DNA from: Reticulitermes speratus
Lineage: Eukaryota; Arthropoda; Insecta; Blattodea; Rhinotermitidae
Length of the DNA: 64,000 nt
NCBI GenBank assembly: GCA_021186555.1
Contig: JAJKFL010000010.1
Coordinates: 1,922,001-1,986,000, forward strand
Direction: 5' to 3'
The notes under the pieces were generated by a model. The model was given only the letters and a program-made list of their open reading frames with translations, was not told where the DNA came from and searched no databases. Positions 1 through 9,607 of the stretch are shown here, piece after piece (the first letter of the stretch is position 1; each line of letters begins with the position of its first letter). The translations under genes were made by a program, and so were the position numbers.

Positions 1-317
1 TTCCTGGCTGGAGGCATTGGGTTTCGTATGGAATTACTACTGAAGGTATTTCTGAAGCACCCGGTACTCTTTGCCAGATGGTCGGTTCAAAAGGCCGTGA
101 CGACAGTACATCTCTGCTTCTGGTACACTTCTGTCAGATAAGGATATTTTTATACAGTGGCTTTCTGCCATCTGCGTGATACGCCGTGCGGCCTGGTACA
201 ATTTTGTAGCTGCTGCCATCCTCAGGGTGCTACCTCAAAGATGGAGAAAAGGTTCTTCAGAGACGTCGGCAACTTTTACCAGCCTACACGGCGTCACACA
301 CAACGCAGTGTTTTACG
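1..317. other. unassigned sequence at left edge
   Basis: No gene could be supported. A 60-codon minus-strand ORF (219 to 37) and overlapping plus-strand ORFs show no family motif and no splice context. The stretch around 240-310 resembles a fragment of the dispersed repeats common in this window. It may be repeat-derived, or a piece of an exon whose neighbours lie outside the window. Confidence 0.3.
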
Positions 318-330
318 TAAAGTTAAAAGG

Positions 331-606
331 TAAAGTTCTCCCTATAACAGGCCATGAAGGCCCAGAGGGGGAGTAGAGGTATAGCTCTGCTCTCTCTTTA
401 ACCCTGGCACTAGATGGGGGTGGGTGGTCAACGCCACGCCCCGGCCGCTTTACCCCCGGTAATGACCCGTACCCTTGTATAAGAGGCTGGGTGGGCCGCA
501 GAGCCGGTCTGGACGGGTGCGGAAAATCTCGCCCCCACCGGGATTCAATCCCCGGACCGTCCAGCACGTAGCGAGTCGCTTTACCGACTGAGCTATCTCG
601 ACCCAC
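331..606 (-). mobile_element. tRNA-derived SINE (family A), minus strand
   Basis: Read on the minus strand, the head at 606 carries a pol III A-box-like run (GATAGCTCAGTCGGTAAAG) and a B-box-like run (GGGGATTGAATCCC). A conserved body with GTCCAGACCGGC and the pyrimidine-rich CTCTACTCCCCCTCTGGGCC segment follows, ending in a GGTAAAG-rich 3' tail. Related copies lie at 3744, 18139, 35954, 38545, 38877 and 61441. A 97-codon ORF here is a by-product of the repeat. Confidence 0.85.
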
Positions 607-699
607 AAGTGTTTACATAATGAAATTAATCTAAAATCGACTGAAATTCGAAAAGAAAAAATGTTATGTCTTCCATTTAAAAGGAATACACAAGTTAAA

Positions 700-945
700 C
701 CTGCAGACGTGTTATACCATTATAGTTATTATTACGCAATGTCGCGTTGTAATTCTTTACCGACGTTTCGGGACAACCTGTCGGACCCATAGTAAAGGGC
801 GAAGACGTACTTGACTTCTTGACCCTTGAAGATGGGACCGACAGGTTGTTCCGAAACGTCGGTAAGGAATTACCATTCGACGCTGCGTAATATCCCAGAA
901 GAGCGCAGATCACATCCACATCGCGGTGGAGGCCTGAAATCACGC
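700..945. mobile_element. foldback MITE (family F1), partial
   Basis: The halves are inverted copies. The left half contains TTACCGACGTTTCGGGACAA, and the right half carries its near reverse complement around 843-873 followed by CGTAATATCCCAGAAGAGCG. The same terminal sequence occurs at 14897, 54195, 54294 and 60973. No transposase is encoded, so it would depend on enzymes supplied elsewhere. Confidence 0.65.
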
Positions 946-1045
946 AGGAACATCATCAGTCGATATCGGACCGGGCACGCCCGCAAGGCGTCTGCCTACG
1001 CAGTGGGCAGTGAAGATACAGCGGGCTTAAGGGCCTTTTTACACG

Positions 1046-1234
1046 AGCGTGTTCGTAGCGCCACAAATAGTAGCGCGTCTGAAGCGAACAAACTCCCTTG
1101 TGGTAACGGCACCCAGCAGACACTGTGTCACTGGCTGTGGCGCGTCGGGGACAAGCGACCGAGAGCGTGGTGACACACCCATTGTAAGTAATGGTTCTCT
1201 CAGTGGCGCTCCTATTTGTGGCGCCACAAACACG
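1046..1234. mobile_element. short inverted-repeat element
   Basis: The ends are inverted copies of about 28 bp: the left end contains TAGCGCCACAAATAGTAGCG and the right end contains its near reverse complement ending in GGCGCCACAAACAC. ORFs starting MFVAPQI appear on both strands because of this symmetry. Size and lack of coding capacity fit a MITE. Superfamily unknown. Confidence 0.55.
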
Positions 1235-1284
1235 CTCGTGGCTAAGGGTCCTTAGAGCCTAGAGGGCGCGCGTGACCGGCAACA

Positions 1285-1286
1285 TA

Positions 1287-1320
<34 letters not shown>
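1285..1320. repeat. AAT trinucleotide microsatellite
   Basis: Uninterrupted run of about twelve AAT/ATA trinucleotides. Confidence 0.95.
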
Positions 1321-1830
1321 TAGAACTATAGATGTAAAGTAAAATTTACTTTATACGGCAAATCCGGAACTTCAGGGTTGTCAGATGTCGTAATTTTCAG
1401 GACATTAGAACTTTATAGCCAAGTGTATCACAGTGTACTTAGCATGCTCATGGACAGATCTAACTATTTAATTACTCGCTTGATGTCTTGTCCTGTTTTA
1501 CGTGCTGCACGTTCTCTGACCCTTTCATCACTACTTAAGTAACATGCTGTATGTGCTAAAAACAACCAACAAGGCCCCAAAAATAGTCTTTTAATCACAT
1601 TCACAACAGTGCTGCTTGTTGAGCGAAGAGTGACAAGTATTGGGCCTCTTGGTCAACTGCCGGTTAATTCATCTTTCCGGATTATCCAGTGCCGGATATC
1701 GCAGCCACATTCGAATACCGATTCCGATTTAAGGAAATGAGCATTACTTCCTAGTTGATAAAACGTCGTGAAATAAAAAAGTACAAAATGCTGTCCCAAT
1801 GAGGGAGGGTTGCAGAAAGCACGGACAGAA

Positions 1831-3426
1831 AGATTTAATGTTATTTCACGATGTTTGTATATAATTGTGGTGTTTCGAAGTGATTTAATGTTATTTCACG
1901 ATGTTAGTAAATAATTGTAGTGTTTCGAAGTGATTTAATGTTATTTCACGATCTTAGTAAATAATTGTGGTGTTTCGAAGTGATTTAATGTTATTTCACG
2001 ATGTTTGTAAATAATTGTGGTGTTTCGAAGTGATTTAATGTTATTTCACGATGTTAGTAAATAATTGTGGTGTTTCGAAGTGATTTAATGTTATTTCACG
2101 ATGTTAGTAAATAATTGTGGTGTTTCGAAGTGATTTAATGTTATTTCACGATGTTTGTATATAATTGTGGTTGTTAGAAGTGATTTAATGTTATTTCACG
2201 ATGTTAGTAAATAATTGTGGTGTTTCGAAGTGATTTAATGTTATTTCACGATGTTTGTAAATAATTGTGGTGTCTCGAAGTGATTTAATGTTATTTCACG
2301 ATGTTTGTAAATGATTGTGGTGTTTCGAAGTGATTTAATGTTATTTCATGACGTTTGTATATAATTGTGGTGTTTCGAAGTGATTTAATGTTATTTCACG
2401 ATGTTAGTAAATAATTGTGGTGTTTCGAAGTGATTTAATGTTATTTCACGATGTTTGTAAATAATTGTGGTGTTTCGAAGTGATTTAATGTTATTTCACG
2501 ATGTTAGTACATAATTGTGGCGTTTCGAAGTGATTTAATGTTATTTCACGATGTTAGTACATAATTGTGGTGTTTCGAAGTGATTTAATGTTATTTCACG
2601 ATGTTTGTAAATAATTGTGGTGTTTCGAAGTGATTTAATGTTATTTCACGATGTTAGTACATAATTGTGGTGTATCGAAGTGATTTAATGTTATTTCACG
2701 TTTGTACATAATTGTGGTTGTTTAGAAGTGATTTAATGTTATTTCACGATGTTTGTACATAATTGTGGTGTTTCGAAGTGATATAATGTTATTTCACGAT
2801 GTTTGCAAATAGTTGCGGTGTTTCGAACTGATATAATGTTATTTCACGATGTTTGCAAATAATTGTGGTGTTTCGAAGTGATTTAATGTTATTTCACGAT
2901 GTTTATAAATAATTGTAATGTTTCGAAGTGATTTAATGTTATATCACGATGTTTGTACATAATTGTGATGTTTCGAAGTGATTTAATGTTATTTCACGAT
3001 GTTTGCAAATAATTGTGGTGTTTCGAAGTGATTTAATGTTATTTCATGATGTTTGTATATAATTGTGGTGTTTCGAAGTGATATGTTATTTCACGATGTT
3101 TGCAAATAATTGTGGTGTTTCGAAGTTATTTAATGTTATTTCACGATGTTTGTATATAACTGTGATGTTTCGAAGTGATTTAATGTTATTTCACGATGTT
3201 TGTACATAATGGTGGTGTTTCGAAGTGATTTAATGTTATTTAACGATGTTTGTACATAATTGTGGTTTCGAAGTGATTTAATGTTATTTCACGTTTGTAC
3301 ATAATTGTGGTGTTTAGAAGTGATTTAATGTTATTTCACGATGTTTGTACATAATTGTGGTGTTTAGAAGTGATTTAATGTTATTTCACGATGTTTGTAC
3401 ATAATTGTGGTGTTTAGAAGTGATTT
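1831..3426. repeat. 50-bp satellite array, about 32 copies
   Basis: Head-to-tail units of 50 bp (TGATTTAATGTTATTTCACG, then ATGTTTGTAAATAATTGTGG, then TGTTTCGAAG). Position 27 alternates between T and A (ATGTTTG or ATGTTAG), and there are a few short deletions (for example near 2700, 3080 and 3260). Variants are more frequent toward the right end. There are no unique spacers and no ORF. Confidence 0.97.
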
Positions 3427-3743
3427 TGTATCGAATTCCTGGGGCGGGGGCAGCAAAGATTGCAATCAGTTCCTCCCCTTCCCCCCTTGAAGATCCAGTT
3501 GGTCCATATTTTAGCCACAGAGTCATTTAAGCGCTACTCATCTGTTGACACTTGCAGAAGATAATTAGCTGCTCTCCACTCGGCATGGTGACAGCTGGAG
3601 GAGGTAAGGACAGAGCTGGCCCCACTGTGCACTCTACAGGCTAACTTCACTGCACTGCCATTGTCACCAACTGTCACAATACTGTATGAAGACTTGGCAT
3701 TGCTGTTTGATTATGTCAATATTTATATTTATTGCCAGGGAGT

Positions 3744-4000
3744 GGGCCGGGATAGCTCTGTCGGTATAGCGACTCGCTACGGTCTGGACGGTCCGGGGAC
3801 CGAATCCCGGTGAGGGCGAGATTTTCCGCACCCGTCCAGACCGGCCCCGGGGCCCACCCAGCCTCCTGTACAATGTGTACCTGGTGTCTTTCCCGTGGGT
3901 AAAGCGGCCGGGGCGTGGCGTTGACCACCCACCCCCATCTAGCGCCGAGTTTAAAGAATGAGTAGAGCTATACCTCTACTCCCCCTCTGGGCCTTCATGT
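3744..4000 (+). mobile_element. tRNA-derived SINE (family A), plus strand
   Basis: Starts GGGCCGGGATAGCTCTGTCG with A- and B-box-like motifs (GGGGACCGAATCCC), followed by the shared body and the CTCTACTCCCCCTCTGGGCC segment. Close to the apparent consensus, so relatively young. Two minus-strand ORFs here are artefacts of the repeat. Confidence 0.88.
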
Positions 4001-5680
4001 ACTAGTTGTTTACCAGCTTTGGTGTTCCACAGCTCTGAAATTAAACTTCTGTTTACGAAGACTGATACCCGTCCTCCACAGCCTTTACAAATATATTCTA
4101 ACTAGCAAACTTTATGATACAGTCTCTTCATTGTAATTTTGATGATTACTCAGAAATACTCCCATCCTGTAAAACCCAGAGGTTCATCACAGTGTTCACA
4201 AAAGTTATCACTGTATGTATGTATGTATTATTCTGCAATTCATGGACGTTTCTCCCTATTGGTCTCTGCTCTTCAGGTTTTCTATCATGCGTGCCACATG
4301 TCCAGCTCATCCTCATTACGTTTGAAGTACCCTTAACAGTATTAGGCAAATAGAACTGTCAGGGGCCGTTTGTTATGCCCTCATATTGGCATTTAGAAGG
4401 TTCCGTGCTTCTAAGACTTTTCTGTATGTGTTTCTTGTTTCCGTCATTTTATTTGTTATGTTCAGATCATCTTACTACACTCACAGCACTAGCTTCGAAT
4501 TTGATGAATGTACATTTCACCTGAACTGAGAGGTAGGTACATTAAAACGCCTTATTGTCAAAAATATTTATTCAGGTTCAGGTACAACACAGTAATTAGA
4601 CTGTAATGTATTATATTCTGTACATAGAAGTCACTATGTATCTGCTATTGGATGAGACTGATGATTGAAGACCACAAAATCGTAATGACCTTAATCCCAT
4701 GATGCCCATTCAGTTTTTTAAATTGAGAGAACATCAACACTTACATCTAAACTTCTGTTACCACAGGAAAATGTCCTAATACTAAATTAATTCACTCACA
4801 GATGCGAAATGAAATTCCGTTTCCAAGGCAAAGTTTAAAATTGTATGCTGGAAGAAGGGAATTTTGTGTTAAAATAAAACCTGCCAAAACCAGTCAAATT
4901 CAATGCCAGGACAAGGAATTCTTATTCCCAATGCATAGTTTTAAACTCCAAGACTTGTAGATGTTTTATGGACAAGCCAGTTCCACAGAATTTTTACGCA
5001 CACGACAACAATTTCAATATGCGGTGCTGGAACAAGTGATTGTTCTGCACAACGTGAAGTTTCAAGTTCAGAGAACTTGTGTTTTGAACTGTGACTGGCG
5101 ACCAGTTATTCTGGGCTTTCCTGCAGCTAAACAGTTGGCAGGAAACATCCAAGATTACCTTAAATTCAAACCAGATAGCTCCAAAATACAAGAACGGTGC
5201 TCTATTATGCTCAGTTCCAACATTCTTCATACTATTACCATATTCCACTGCAGTGTGTTTTAAGGTAAAACTGATGGTTTTAACAGAACACATCACCTAC
5301 ATGAGTAATTAAATGAACATCTGTTAATTACACTTATAATTAACACTGGGACACTAGTAGCATATCTATTGCCTTCCCCTTGACTATATGATATACAATT
5401 CAAAAATAAAATAAAATATATATATATATGGTATGGTAAGTGCAACATTATGTGTGGGCCACACAGACATGGCTAAACATGTTTCAAGTATGTAATAACC
5501 ATCGGTGTACACTCGGGTATAAATGACACCACCTTCAGTAATACTCCGACAAGTTTCGGTCAATCATACCGTTACTGGGAGACAATTATACTGAGTTCTG
5601 ATGACCATAATGAAGGCTTCCATCAGTTTGTGGTCTGCATTAAACATATCCTGTATTGGGATAGTCTAAACTTGTTCTGT
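4001..5680. other. AT-rich intergenic sequence, nothing recognised
   Basis: Short ORFs on both strands (such as 100 codons at 4961-5263 and its antisense partner) show no domain, codon-use or splice evidence. A short AT microsatellite lies near 5420. A GTATG microsatellite is at about 4215-4229. Confidence 0.5.
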
Positions 5681-5681
5681 C

Positions 5682-5937
5682 ATTCACAAATTACACACCA
5701 ACAAAATGCACTATATTTTCACTTTATATTCTTTATTCTTCAACCCCTACATACCTACTAAATGTGATAGCAGACAAAAACATTGGATGTGAAGTGAATT
5801 TAGTTTACAAGCCCCCCCCCCCCCCCCCCCCCCCCCCGAGAATGGCCTTGTAAAGGCTGAAACATGTATAGGGGTTGAAGAATAAAGAATATAAAGTGAA
5901 AATATGTGCATTTCGTTGGTGTGTAATTTGTGAATTG
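5682..5937. mobile_element. foldback element with poly-C tract in the loop
   Basis: Arms of about 70 bp at 5682-5755 and 5864-5937 are reverse complements of one another, both containing TTCTTTATTCTTCAACCCCT or its complement, with only a few mismatches. The spacer holds an uninterrupted run of about 27 C (5811-5837) and a GGCTGAAACATGT motif. Confidence 0.75.
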
Positions 5938-6126
5938 TAAAAAATGCACGGTGAAAATAATATAAAATTGTTCTGTCATATTTAAGTACATATTCTAGAT
6001 TTCACTATATTTTTTTAAAATTGTGGTTTCCTTTTAAGTCAGTTTTTACTTAAAGTGTCTAATTTAACACACATTAAAAACACACACTAAAACCTTAAAA
6101 CATACACCATGAGCAAACTTCATATG

Positions 6127-6299
6127 CAGTAGAACCGGATAAGAAGTCCCCACATAAGAAGTTTTCCCTGTAAGAAGTCTGATTTTTAAAGTCTCGAAAT
6201 CCTATTGCTTTTAATAAGCTTCCCTCTTAGTAAGTCTTCCCACTTAAGGAGTCCCTAATCCTCTGGTCCCTTGAAAGACTTCTTAATGGGGTTCTACTG
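6127..6299. mobile_element. TA-type MITE with CAGTAGAACC termini
   Basis: Left end CAGTAGAACCGGATAAGAAG and right end CTTCTTAATGGGGTTCTACTG are inverted. TA dinucleotides lie at or near the flanks. The termini fit pogo/Tigger-type non-autonomous elements of the Tc1/mariner superfamily. The 173-bp body has no ORF. Confidence 0.6.
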
Positions 6300-8265
6300 T
6301 AATATATTAAATATGTGTATTACATGGAATTTAAATATTACACATATTCATATTTCATACATAAGCAAATCTTTAGTGCAGCACAATGTTTTGTTGTGCT
6401 GCATGGTGTTGTACCGATTTTCGTATATGTCTAATATTAACGATATGTAATATGATCTCAACTTCTAGGTGACTTGAATTAGTCAAGTGACCTTACATTT
6501 GTTGTTCTGTTCATACTGACTGTATCCTCTGTCAGGCTGCATTATTTGCAACACAGTATCTAAGGCACATGATAACAACAAGACTCTTTAACATATTTTT
6601 TCAATTGGGAAAACAATCCCTTCCAATAAATACGTATATTTAAAGTATCAATACATAATTTGTCTCCTCCAAGCTGTGAAGGTTTTGTATCAATTAAATG
6701 ATAACTGCTGGTGAAAACACACAATATATTTTGACACAGATGAATTTTAATGCACTGCATTTGAACAAAAATTAAAAATGAAGCACTGCAGACTATGTTA
6801 TTCCCAAAAATCTTTATTCTTGTGTATATGAATATGATAAGAGGGCACGTTAACATTCCACATTGCATGCTTTCATGAAAAATTACGAACTGCCCCTTGT
6901 GTTAAATGTCAGTTGTTTTCCATAATAACTGTTTGATATGCAGCTATGAACGACATCTTGACCACAGCATGTCATACTATATTGTGAAATTTAAAAAACT
7001 GCCAGTCACATGTAGACAGCTGCTGTAAAAGGGAACAAGTTAAAACATGTCTGAGAAGTACAGGAACATCAGGCTATTAACAGTTTACTCTTCAGGCCAT
7101 AACATGAACAAACTTGCAATGTTCATTCCAGAATTCGGCAAAAAGCATATACAAGACGCACTTAAGACACGGATGGGGGGGGGGGGGGGGGGGGGGTCCT
7201 CAGAAGAAGGTAACAGTGGAATAAACTCTCCAAGTCAGTGCTTACCAGTGGTAGATCGAGGATATGCCAACAGAGGGCTTAGAACAAAAATAATGCTTCA
7301 CACACACTTAAACGAGTTGGCAGATAGTTCATGCAGATAATGAATGTAAATGCTATACACATTCTGCGATGCAGACTGTGTCTCAGAAACCAACAGCCAG
7401 CTCCTCTGAATCTGACTGTTCTTCACTATATTACATAGGATTGTGACTTGTAAACTAGTACTGTCCACATTATTTCATGGGCTGCCCAGTGCTGATCTTT
7501 GTGCTGTCTTTTATTGAGTAGAAATACGATCACTCTTTACGTATTGTATCTTTCACAACTAGGTGGAGAACTTGCTTTGGAAAAGGGTACGGACCTGTCG
7601 TAAGACAGACTACAGAATGAATTAATCTTTCACCATTTTTAATGCTTCAAGGGATGGTTATCTGAGAAATATTAAGCCATTCTCAGTGTGTATTGCTGAA
7701 TGTTTTATAACAGTCAGATATCGAGTGTCTTCAACCACTGTTTTATAAAACTAGACAACTGGTACAGTCCATACTCACAAAAATAATTACACCAAGCTAC
7801 TGGCCTACTATCAATTGTCTTCCTTTGTATTAAATTAAGTATTAAGTAATAAATTGTATTAAGTGTTAAATGACTTGCACCTTGTATACAGTTTATTTTA
7901 TTAATGACAGACAATTACATTTTTAATTATATTTCATCACGCTTTAGAGTCTGTCACCAAGTATACAATGAAGGATGACTGGACCATGGATTTAAGTGAT
8001 CTCTACTATTGAAATCCACCTTCAGCCATTCCTGCATACTGATAATGTTACAGATTTTCAAAGTCCTATTATTTATATCAATAGCACATCCCTCTGCCCA
8101 TCATTACTGGTTATTCTCTCTCTCTCTCTCTCTCTCACATAGATTTCCAGAATCTTATTATTGCATCAGCAGCATATCCATCTGATTTGCTACAAGATCT
8201 CACAATAAAAATGTCATAATAAAAACAAAATTAAATAAAATATACTCAATTCAGTTCCTAGAATT
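6300..8265. other. sequence downstream of the RING-cyclophilin gene
   Basis: No gene recognised. It contains a G homopolymer of about 22 (7175-7196) and a TC microsatellite (about 8113-8136). On the minus strand, an AATAAA (plus-strand TTTATT at 7892-7897) lies about 370 bp beyond the stop codon and is one candidate polyadenylation signal for that gene. Confidence 0.4.
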
Positions 8266-9607
8266 TCAAAGCTTGCCGCAGTTTTGTATAACAACATCGT
8301 TATTAATAATGTACGTACCACGTTCATTTATGCAAATTTTGAAATTAGATATCAATTTGCAGAGGTCCAGGCCTTCAATAACTCTTCCTATAACAAGAGT
8401 TCGAGTATAGGATTTGAAATCCCTGTCTTTAACCCAGATGTGGAACTGTGACCCTACCAACCCACTTCCTGTCCTCTCATCGGTGCCCATACCCTTCATC
8501 CTCAAAGCTCCCTTCTCATCCCTCAATCCACAGCTGTCTGCTAGAAACAAACCCTTATTATTATAAATCGAATGACCCCCAGAGCCATTATTTTTTTCAA
8601 AATCTCCTCCAATTATGTGACTGTCAGCTATGGCTTTGAATATCTTACAGCCCCTGTAACCATACCCGAGCTCACCCGTGCACAAAGCTACAAAATTAGC
8701 GCACATTTTTGGTGCCACATCAGGTCGAAGTTGAATGACAACCCTTCCACTCATCTGCCCGTCAATGGCTATATCAAAGAAACACCGTACCACTTTATTG
8801 AAGTTACCTAAATCTTTATTTATAACGATTCTGGTATTGTGGGGTAGAGGAAGGGACTCGGTAGAAGTTGCTGCTGTAGAGAAGAGATTCGTACGATATA
8901 CTGCACCCATTAGATTAGAAGGCTGGTTGTTATTTCCATCTTGACCCTCCTGTCCACCTTTATTCTTCACTTTCCTTGCTCTATCAACCACCTGCCAAGA
9001 TTCATCGACTGTGCCCGTTTTCCCACCCTTCTCCTCCAGAATGTGGTACATGAGATACACCAGTGCCTTCTCCTCATTGCTGTTACTCCCTGCAATTTCA
9101 ATTAGTAAGTTCTGTGGCTTGTCGTTAGTGTTATTGTGGCTGTCCAGCACTGGCTGTATCTTTATACGGCAGATCTGGAGTGCTGACATGAGGGTCGCCT
9201 GCTTGACGGCAGCTTTCAGACGACTCTGTTTGCTGGTTAGCATGCCCTCAATGCTATTAATGGCTGACACTATGTTGGCGGGATCATCTTCATTACTTAA
9301 CTTCTTGAAGTTGTCCAGTAATTCGAGCTCTGAGTGTGCGACTGTTAGGGCCATGCTCTGTGTGTTCATCTCCTCCTCGAGGTGTGCGACTAGGCTGGAT
9401 GTCCACGCTTCATGTGCTGCCTGCAGGTGACACAGCTGCGGTTCTCTGAGTTTTATTTCTCGATCTAGTTCACTGCCTGCCTGTTCCAGTAGATGATGCA
9501 GACGTTCATTCAGACGTTTCTTCCCCAGCTCAAGGTTGCAGATGTCATGGGCAGAACACTCGGCGTCTGCCACCTTGAGACAAGTGTTACACCACACTTT
9601 CACTTCC
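8266..9607 (-). CDS. exon 3 of the RING-cyclophilin gene
   Basis: Acceptor TTTGCAG|GGAAGTG joins AG|G to make Arg123. The exon encodes the second Cys/His cluster, the helical region and the whole cyclophilin domain, ending at TGA 8268-8266. A single exon for the entire domain fits either an old intron-poor gene or past fusion with a retrocopied cyclophilin; the sequence alone does not decide. Confidence 0.9.

Noticed and set aside
1831..3426. Regular direct repeats suggestive of a CRISPR array
   Set aside because: Units are contiguous 50-bp repeats with no unique spacers, in a eukaryotic genome.
3744..3830. tRNA gene candidates from A- and B-box motifs (also 606, 13503, 17992, 18139, 36236)
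   Set aside because: The cloverleaf cannot be completed, and each head continues into a shared SINE body present in several copies.
4961..5296. Paired 100-codon ORFs on both strands
   Set aside because: Mutually antisense, with no splice sites, family motif or codon bias; probably chance.
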